Part shown: piece after piece, positions 58,500 to 64,000 of the stretch
Layout of the letters: every line of letters starts with the position of its first letter
How positions within the stretch are numbered: position 1 is the first letter of the stretch
Origin: Amycolatopsis eburnea
GTDB taxonomy: Bacteria; Actinomycetota; Actinomycetes; Mycobacteriales; Pseudonocardiaceae
Reading direction: 5' to 3'
Assembly (NCBI RefSeq): GCF_003937945.1
Contig: NZ_RSEC01000063.1
Coordinates: 430,030-494,029, forward strand
DNA length: 64,000 nt
Made by a program: the position numbers and the translations under genes
The notes under the pieces: generated by a model
What the model saw: only the letters and a program-made list of their open reading frames with translations
What the model was told of the DNA's origin: nothing
Databases searched by the model: none

Positions 58500-59687
58500 T
58501 CAGGACGTGGCCGGGGATGCCCGGAAGTTCTGGTCCGCGAACGCCAGCAAGTACGGCAGTGTCGCCCGAGCCGTGTGCCACGTGTGGTTGAACCCCCGCT
58601 CGGCGTGCACCACCGCCTCCTGGCCGCGGGCGCGCAGGGCGTCCGCGATCCGGTGGGCGGTCGTCACGTCGGTGGGCGCGCCCGTGCCGACCGCGAGCAT
58701 GACCGAGATCGGCGCGGTGAACTTCATCGTCGGCAGGTACCGGCGCGGGGTGTTGGCGGCGATGGCGGCCTGGTTGCCGCTCAGGATGCCGATCGAGTCG
58801 TTGAGGTCGTCGTAGGGGAGGGCGATCACCAGGGACGCGAACTCGTCGACGTGGTGCAGCCCGATGTTGAGGGCGCCGAAGCCACCGCCGGACATGCCGC
58901 CCAGCGCGCGGTGGGCGCGGTCGGCGACGGTCCGGTAGCGGTGGTCGACGGCGGGGACGACGGTCGCCGCCAGGTACGTCTCCAGCTGGGGGCCGCCGGG
59001 GACGTTCAGGCACTCCCAGTCGGTGCTGGGGTTGCCGGCGGTCAGGTCGACGCTGACCACGATCATCGGCTGGATCACGCCGGCCTGCTGCAGCGCCAGG
59101 AGTGTGCCGGGTGCGTCGCCGGAGGTCAGCCAGTCGCGGGGGCCGCCGTACGGGTAGCCGTGGATGAGGTAGACGACCGGGTAGCGGCGGGCGGTGTCCT
59201 GGTCGTAGCCCGGCGGCAGGACGACGTAGTTGCTGCCCGACGGGACGCCGTGCGCCGGGTCGGGGACGTTCAGCACGTCGACGCGCTGGCCGCCGGACGT
59301 CGCCGGCGCGCCGGCCCTGGGGGCGGAGGGGGCCTCCTTGCCGTCGTCGAGCAGGCGACCGGCCAGGTTGACCGGGCCGGGGCCCTTCTGCAGCAGGCGC
59401 GCGAGGTCGTCGGGGGTGCGGACGTAGCCGACGTAGCTGTTCAAGGCAGTTACCGCGGCGAGCAGCAGGAGCACCCCGAAGGCCGTGAACCCCCAGCGCC
59501 GGACCCGGCGGCGGTACCAGAGCGCGACGACGACGGCGAGCACGGCGACGGCGGCCGAAGCCAGGGTCAGCCAGATGAGCGGCGACTCGAGCGGGCCCAG
59601 GTCGCGGGCCCGCGCGGTCACGTCGCCCGGCAGCACCGGATCGGCGGCGACGCCGTGGAAGGCGCGCGCCACCCCGTGCCCGGTCAT
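58500..59687 (-). CDS. membrane-anchored alpha/beta hydrolase (esterase D/antigen-85-like)
   Basis: A 395-residue protein with two N-terminal membrane helices (about residues 36-58 and 67-87) and a long extracytoplasmic esterase domain. The nucleophile Ser is in the elbow LGGMSGGGFGALN near 267; RYPVVYLIHGYPYGG near 168 is the oxyanion strand region; a C-terminal His follows in GFNHTWHTARA near 366. The pattern is of putative esterase PF00756, related to the mycolyl-transferase fold. The substrate is unknown. It is convergent with prcA and lies downstream of the PAP2/DAGK gene in the same direction. Confidence 0.88.
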   Translation of the reverse strand: MTGHGVARAFHGVAADPVLPGDVTARARDLGPLESPLIWLTLASAAVAVLAVVVALWYRRRVRRWGFTAFGVLLLLAAVTALNSYVGYVRTPDDLARLLQKGPGPVNLAGRLLDDGKEAPSAPRAGAPATSGGQRVDVLNVPDPAHGVPSGSNYVVLPPGYDQDTARRYPVVYLIHGYPYGGPRDWLTSGDAPGTLLALQQAGVIQPMIVVSVDLTAGNPSTDWECLNVPGGPQLETYLAATVVPAVDHRYRTVADRAHRALGGMSGGGFGALNIGLHHVDEFASLVIALPYDDLNDSIGILSGNQAAIAANTPRRYLPTMKFTAPISVMLAVGTGAPTDVTTAHRIADALRARGQEAVVHAERGFNHTWHTARATLPYLLAFADQNFRASPATS

Positions 59688-59790
59688 CTCGTCCCCGCTC
59701 GTCCCCTGGCCGCGGGCATGATCACCCGCACCTTGATCGCGAAGCTAGCGAGAAGACCCTGTGGGTTCGTTGAGAGAAGGTAAAGCGTGC

Positions 59791-61272
59791 TTAAAGCCGG
59801 TAGATGGTGAGCGCGCTGGGCCGGGACCGGAAGCGGAACCGGTTGCCGAGCGGGCCGACCTCGCCGTCGGTGGCGACGCGGCGGTGGCCGTCGAGCAGCT
59901 CGACGTCCAGCTCGGGCAGGTCGAGCTCCTGGTAGACGTGGCTGGCGGCGAGGCTCCGGGTGAGCATCGCCGCCAGGAACCGGGCGCGCGAGTAGGGCAG
60001 GTCGGCGCGCAGGTACCGGATGTCCAGCAGCCCGGTGTCGAGCGCGGGACGGCGGCTGGGGGCGAACCCCTTCGGCGCGTACGTCCCGTTGCCGACGAAC
60101 AGCAGCCACACCTGGATGAGCTTGCCGTTGAGCCGGACGGTCAGCGGCTTGGCGTGCCGCAGCGTCCGGGCCAGCGCGATCGCCGCGGACGGCCACTTGG
60201 GGTGCTTCTCCTGCAGCTTCTCCCGCAGCCGCACCATCTCCGGGTAGCCGCCGAGGCTGGCGGTGTTGACGAACCAGCGGTGCGACGGCGCGCCCGCCCC
60301 GTCGATCCGGACCTCGCCGAGGTCGATGCCGACGGCGTTGCCGAGCTCGGTCGCCGCGTCGGCGTCGGGCATGGCGCGGACGCCGACGTCGCGGGCGAAG
60401 TGGTTGAGGGTGCCGGCCGGGATCAGGGCCAGCGGGAGATCGCGTTCGGCGGCGACCGAGGCCACCGCGGCGACCGTGCCGTCCCCGCCCGCGACGCCGA
60501 GGGCGCGGACCGTGCCGCGGGCGTCGATCTCGGCTTCGAGCTGGGCGCGCAGGTCCTGCTCGGGATCGGGGTAGAGGATCTCGGCCTTCGGCCAGGCGTG
60601 CCGGGCCTCTTCGGTGGGGTCCTGGCCGTCGACGCCGGACTTGGGGTTGACCAGCACGAGCATGTCGTCGCCGTCGACCATCTCGGGCGCGTCGGCGTCG
60701 TGGGCGGTGCGGCCGGGGACGTCGTCGTGCAGCGGCCACCAGTGCCGGGTGGCCAGGCCGACGCCGGTGCCGATGGCCAGCCCGGCGCCGACGTCGGAGG
60801 GCCAGTGCACGCCGGTGTGCACCCGCGAGTACGCGACGGCCAGTGCCAGCGGGGCCACGGCGAGCCCGGCCCGCGGCGACTCCATCGCCACCGCCGTCGC
60901 GAAGGCGGCCGCGGACGCGGAGTGCCCGGACGGGAACGACGACGAGGTGGGCCGTTTCCGCAGGCGGCGGTGCATCGGCATCTCTTCCTCGGCCGGGCGG
61001 CGGCGCGGGAACAGCGGCTTGCCGATGAGGTTCGCCGCGGCGCTGGCGCCGGCGATCGCGACCACCCCGCGCAGTGCGGCCCGCCGGGTGGGGCCCTGCC
61101 GCGCCGCGAGCAGCGCCGCGACGCCCCACCACAGGCGTGACTTGTTCGCCGATCTGGACAACGCCATCAGCGCGTCATCGGCCTTCGTGGCCGGCAGGGC
61201 GGCGCTGCGCCGCATGAGGGCGCGATCGGTGCGCCCCACCCGCCGGAAGGCCTGGATGAGCTGGTGTGTCAA
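59791..61272 (-). CDS. PAP2 phosphatase fused to a diacylglycerol-kinase-like domain
   Basis: A 493-residue fusion. The first 190 residues are a PAP2 phosphatase with membrane helices and the motifs KPLFPRRRP (C1), SSFPSGHSASA (C2, His) and SRVHTGVHWPSDV (C3). From about 200, a DAGK/sphingosine-kinase-like catalytic domain has LVNPKSG, GVAGGDGTVAAVASVA near 283 and IPAGTLNHFARD near 310. The two activities together suggest a lipid phosphate recycling enzyme in the membrane. Similar fusions are known in other actinomycetes. It is divergent from pafA across 142 bp and precedes an esterase gene. Confidence 0.9.
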   Translation of the reverse strand: MTHQLIQAFRRVGRTDRALMRRSAALPATKADDALMALSRSANKSRLWWGVAALLAARQGPTRRAALRGVVAIAGASAAANLIGKPLFPRRRPAEEEMPMHRRLRKRPTSSSFPSGHSASAAAFATAVAMESPRAGLAVAPLALAVAYSRVHTGVHWPSDVGAGLAIGTGVGLATRHWWPLHDDVPGRTAHDADAPEMVDGDDMLVLVNPKSGVDGQDPTEEARHAWPKAEILYPDPEQDLRAQLEAEIDARGTVRALGVAGGDGTVAAVASVAAERDLPLALIPAGTLNHFARDVGVRAMPDADAATELGNAVGIDLGEVRIDGAGAPSHRWFVNTASLGGYPEMVRLREKLQEKHPKWPSAAIALARTLRHAKPLTVRLNGKLIQVWLLFVGNGTYAPKGFAPSRRPALDTGLLDIRYLRADLPYSRARFLAAMLTRSLAASHVYQELDLPELDVELLDGHRRVATDGEVGPLGNRFRFRSRPSALTIYRL

Positions 61273-61414
61273 GGAGTCGCCTTCCCCGAGTCGTCAAGAG
61301 CAGTGCTCCAATCGTGCCTGAATCGGGGAGATTTCACCGTCTGTGGCATACCGGGGGCGTGTCGACGCCCGAACGGCGCACCGTCGGAGGGGGTGCAGCG
61401 CCTACTCTGGTGGG

Positions 61415-62773
61415 ATGCAGCGGCGGATCTTTGGCATCGAGACCGAGTTCGGGGTCACGTGCACCTTCCACGGACAGCGCAGGCTCTCGCCCGACGAGGT
61501 GGCGCGCTACCTGTTCCGGCGAGTCGTGTCGTGGGGACGCTCCTCCAACGTGTTCCTGTCGAACGGCTCCCGGCTCTACCTCGACGTCGGCTCGCACCCC
61601 GAGTACGCGACGGCCGAGTGCGACGACCTGGTCCAGCTGGTCACGCACGACAAGGCCGGGGAGCGGATCCTCGAGGACCTGCTGGTCGACGCCGAGCGGC
61701 GGCTCGCCGACGAGGGCATCGGCGGCGACATCTTCCTGTTCAAGAACAACACCGACTCCGCGGGCAACTCCTACGGCTGCCACGAGAACTACCTCGTGAC
61801 GCGCGCGGGTGAGTTCTCCCGGATCGCCGACGTGCTCCTGCCGTTCCTGGTGACCCGGCAGCTCATCTGCGGCGCCGGCAAGGTGCTCCAGACGCCGCGC
61901 GGGGCGGTCTACTGCCTCTCCCAGCGTGCGGAACACATCTGGGAGGGCGTCTCGAGCGCGACCACCCGCTCACGGCCGATCATCAACACCCGCGACGAGC
62001 CGCACGCCGACGCCGAGCGCTACCGGCGGCTGCACGTCATCGTGGGCGACTCGAACATGGCCGAGCCGACGACCATGCTCAAGGTCGGCTCGGCGAACCT
62101 GGTGCTCGAGATGATCGAGGCCGGCGTCCAGTTCCGCGACTTCACCCTGGACAACCCGATCCGGGCGATCCGCGAGATCAGCCACGACCTCACCGGCCGC
62201 CGCCAGGTGCGGCTGGCCGGCGGGCGCGAGGCGTCGGCCTTGGACATCCAGCGCGAGTACCACGCCCGCGCCGTGCAGCACCTCAAGGACAACGGGTCGA
62301 CGCCGGCGAACGAGCGCGTCGTCGAGCTGTGGGGCCGCGCGCTGGACGCGGTCGAGCAGCAGGACTTCGGCAAGATCGACACCGAGATCGACTGGGCGAT
62401 CAAGCACCGGCTGGTCGAGCGCTACCGGCACAAGCACGACCTGGACCTGTCCAGCCCGCGCATCGCGCAGCTCGACCTGGCCTACCACGACATCCGCCGC
62501 GGCCGGGGCATCTTCGACCTGCTGCAGCGCAAGGGCCTGGTCCGCCGGGTCACCGACGACGGCGAGATCGAGGCCGCCAAGGACACCCCGCCCCAGACGA
62601 CCCGCGCGAAGCTGCGCGGCGACTTCATCGCCGCCGCCCAGGCCGCGGGCCGCGACTTCACGGTCGACTGGGTGCACCTGAAGCTGAACGACCAGGCCCA
62701 GCGCACGGTCCTGTGCAAGGACCCGTTCCGCTCGGTCGACGAGCGCGTGGAGCGCCTGATCAGCTCGCTCTGA
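61415..62773 (+). CDS. pafA: Pup--protein ligase
   Basis: A 452-residue glutamine-synthetase-like ligase that attaches the terminal Glu of Pup to lysines of substrates with ATP. It has the N-terminal MQRRIFGIETEFGVTC with conserved Glu residues, catalytic Asp57 in RLYLDVGSHPEYATAE and the loop NNTDSAGNSYGCHENYLV near 111-128. The length equals that of mycobacterial PafA. ATG 61415 has GTGGG upstream; an upstream in-frame start would add 24 unrelated residues. It is separated from prcA by two accessory genes on the other strand. A hairpin follows the stop. Confidence 0.97.
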   Translation: MQRRIFGIETEFGVTCTFHGQRRLSPDEVARYLFRRVVSWGRSSNVFLSNGSRLYLDVGSHPEYATAECDDLVQLVTHDKAGERILEDLLVDAERRLADEGIGGDIFLFKNNTDSAGNSYGCHENYLVTRAGEFSRIADVLLPFLVTRQLICGAGKVLQTPRGAVYCLSQRAEHIWEGVSSATTRSRPIINTRDEPHADAERYRRLHVIVGDSNMAEPTTMLKVGSANLVLEMIEAGVQFRDFTLDNPIRAIREISHDLTGRRQVRLAGGREASALDIQREYHARAVQHLKDNGSTPANERVVELWGRALDAVEQQDFGKIDTEIDWAIKHRLVERYRHKHDLDLSSPRIAQLDLAYHDIRRGRGIFDLLQRKGLVRRVTDDGEIEAAKDTPPQTTRAKLRGDFIAAAQAAGRDFTVDWVHLKLNDQAQRTVLCKDPFRSVDERVERLISSL

Positions 62774-62780
62774 CGAAGTT

Positions 62781-62831
62781 CCGTGAAGGCCTCCTTACCG
62801 GCTTTTATGCCCGTGAAGGAGGCCTTCACGG
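62781..62831. terminator. hairpin after pafA
   Basis: Perfect 16-bp arms CCGTGAAGGCCTCCTT (62781-62796) and its reverse complement (62816-62831) with a 19-bp loop. It starts 7 bp after the pafA stop in a co-directional gap. GTGAAGGCC(A/T)CCTT is the same word as in the hairpin after inhA at 14311. Confidence 0.75.
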
Positions 62832-62882
62832 GCTTTGGGGATGCGACGAAAGTCGGGGTCGGGGTGAGGGAGGATCGGGCGC

Positions 62883-63905
62883 ATGCGTGTCGTGCTGCTC
62901 GTGCTCGCTCTGCTGGTTTCGGTCGCGGTCCCGGCGTCGGCGGGGGAGCACCCGCCGGCGTGGGAGCTGAAGCCGACCGGCGTCACCGCCCAGTTCCGGG
63001 GCCTGTCCGCCGTCAGCGCCCGGGTGGCGTGGGTGAGCGGCACGCAGGGGATCGTCCTGCGGACCACCGACGGTGGTGCGACGTGGAAGTCCGTCGGGCC
63101 GCCCGGGACCGAGGCGCTCCAGTTCCGCGACATCGAGGCCTTCGACGCCGAGCACGCCGTGGTCCTGTCCATCGGCCCCGGCACCGACTCGCGCGTCTAC
63201 CGGACCGACGACGGCGGCGCGCACTGGCGCCAGACGTTCCAGAACACCGACGCGGCCGCGTTCTACGACTGCCTCGCGTTCTTCGACCCGTGGCGCGGCC
63301 TCGCGATGAGCGACCCGGTCGACGGCCGCTTCCGCGTGCAGGCCACCTTCGACGGCGGCCGCAGCTGGCGGCCGGTCCCCGACAGCGGCTTCCCGGCCGC
63401 GCTGCCGGGTGAGGCCGGGTTCGCCGCGAGCGGCCAGTGCGTCACCACCGCCGGCCCGTTCGACGCCTGGCTCGCCACCGGCGGCGGCGCCACGGCCCGC
63501 GTGCTGCACTCCGGTGACGGCGGCCGCCACTGGACGGCGTCGGACACGCCGTTGCCGAGCAGCCCCTCGGCGGGCGTGTTCGCCGTCGCCTTCCGCTCGC
63601 CGTCGCAGGGCCTCGCGATCGGCGGCGACTTCGCGAACCCGGACGCGCCGGGCCCGGCCGTCGCGCTGACCCGCGACCGCGGCCGCACCTGGACCACCCC
63701 GGGGCAGTACCCGGCGGGGTACCGCTCCGGGCTGGCCTGGCGCGGTGGCACGGTGCTCGCGGTCGGTCCCGGCGGCAGCGACGTCAGCCCGGATGGCGGG
63801 CGGCACTGGACCCGGTTCGACACCGGCAGCTTCGATTCCGTGGACTGCGCCGGCGCGGCCTGCTGGGCCAGCGGGGCCCAGGGCCGGGTGGCGCGCCTGC
63901 GCTAG
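62883..63905 (+). CDS. secreted YCF48/BNR-repeat protein
   Basis: A 340-residue secreted protein with a signal peptide cleaved after about residue 20 (VPASA). The mature part is a beta-propeller with repeated Asp-box motifs: TTDGGATW near 62, TDDGGAHW near 101, FDGGRSW near 158, SGDGGRHW near 209 and SPDGGRHW near 300. This resembles YCF48-like and sialidase-type propellers annotated 'oxidoreductase'; no enzyme active site is evident. The stop TAG (63903-63905) overlaps the stop of a transposase on the other strand, so the natural 3' end may have been altered by that insertion. Confidence 0.85.
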   Translation: MRVVLLVLALLVSVAVPASAGEHPPAWELKPTGVTAQFRGLSAVSARVAWVSGTQGIVLRTTDGGATWKSVGPPGTEALQFRDIEAFDAEHAVVLSIGPGTDSRVYRTDDGGAHWRQTFQNTDAAAFYDCLAFFDPWRGLAMSDPVDGRFRVQATFDGGRSWRPVPDSGFPAALPGEAGFAASGQCVTTAGPFDAWLATGGGATARVLHSGDGGRHWTASDTPLPSSPSAGVFAVAFRSPSQGLAIGGDFANPDAPGPAVALTRDRGRTWTTPGQYPAGYRSGLAWRGGTVLAVGPGGSDVSPDGGRHWTRFDTGSFDSVDCAGAACWASGAQGRVARLR

Positions 63906-64000
63906 ATGTGATGTCCAGGCAGGTTGGTCAGTCGGGTGACCGGCGGTTTGCCGCCGGTTGCACTGTGGGGTCGATGGTGATTGTAGAAGTGCAGCCAGCC
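63902..64000 (-). mobile_element. 3' end of an IS481-family transposase (runs off the window)
   Basis: The minus strand encodes the last 32 residues of a transposase with the block GWLHFYNHHRPHSATGGKPP and a C-terminal tail RLTNLPGHHI. W-x3-YN-x-HRPH is the C-terminal DDE-domain signature of IS481-type transposases (rve_3), near their third catalytic acidic residue. The stop is at 63902-63904, overlapping the YCF48 gene stop. The remaining transposase and the far inverted repeat lie beyond position 64000. Confidence 0.85.

Overview
The window is high-GC DNA from a filamentous actinomycete. It carries mycothiol ligase MshC, a complete Pup-proteasome gene set (mpa, dop, pup, prcB, prcA, pafA), an InhA-type enoyl reductase and the Ada-AlkA/Ogt pair. 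Many GTG starts, 4-bp GTGA/ATGA overlaps and the gene order point to Pseudonocardiaceae, most likely Amycolatopsis or a close relative. That placement is inference. I recognised no rRNA, tRNA, CRISPR array or prophage. One insertion-sequence end is present at the right edge.

Layout. 0-4.8 kb: a DUF1801 protein, mobA, and a moxR-DUF58-VWA operon. 4.9-7.4 kb: a large STAND ATPase (DUF4062, NB-ARC, TPR) with a 126-bp DNA repeat array and a frameshifted 3' end. 7.4-12.6 kb: a leftward six-gene run encoding an MHS-type permease, response regulator, histidine kinase, TAXI binding lipoprotein, hotdog thioesterase and TrmL. 12.8-17.3 kb: fabG1-inhA, then hemH, split by an inverted MFS/TetR pair. The moxR...fabG1-inhA-hemH order resembles the mycobacterial Rv1479-Rv1485 block with two insertions. 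17.4-23.1 kb: a conserved hypothetical, a second AAA/VWA pair (Rv0958/Rv0959-like), and a membrane-anchored STAND ATPase. 23.2-31.0 kb: a TipAL-type MerR regulator, mshC, an ABC-F protein with a MarR regulator, an ArsR/MFS pair, a metallophosphoesterase and a CGNR-type regulator. 31.0-45.6 kb: a phosphotriesterase-like amidohydrolase, a PAC2 protein, metH, a HAD phosphatase, alkA-ogt, hisE-hisG, an orphan ParA, a thioesterase, a RecB-like nuclease, a site-2 protease and trmI. 45.6-62.8 kb: two related secreted or anchored small proteins, mpa, then dop-pup-prcB-prcA and pafA, separated by accessory genes. 62.9-64.0 kb: a YCF48-like secreted protein, then the 3' end of an IS481-family transposase.

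How the genes work together. Pup is ligated to substrates by PafA, recognised and unfolded by Mpa, and the substrates are degraded by PrcA/PrcB. Pup here is encoded with a terminal Glu, so Dop would be needed only for depupylation. FabG1 and InhA catalyse the two reductive steps of FAS-II elongation. HemH inserts iron late in haem synthesis. MshC, MetH, HisE/HisG, MobA, TrmI and TrmL are housekeeping enzymes. The accessory parts carry transporter/regulator pairs (MHS with a two-component system and TAXI protein; MFS/TetR; MFS/ArsR; ABC-F/MarR; TipAL) that probably respond to small molecules or antibiotics.

Non-coding structure. Long, near-perfect palindromes built from a few recurring words sit between many genes, mostly at convergent ends. 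A separate 16-bp motif, GTATAACGNCCTATAC, occurs three times, twice at the promoters of short divergent intergenic regions. These two families, the TipAL dual-start gene and the MHS/two-component/TAXI operon are the most interesting signals.
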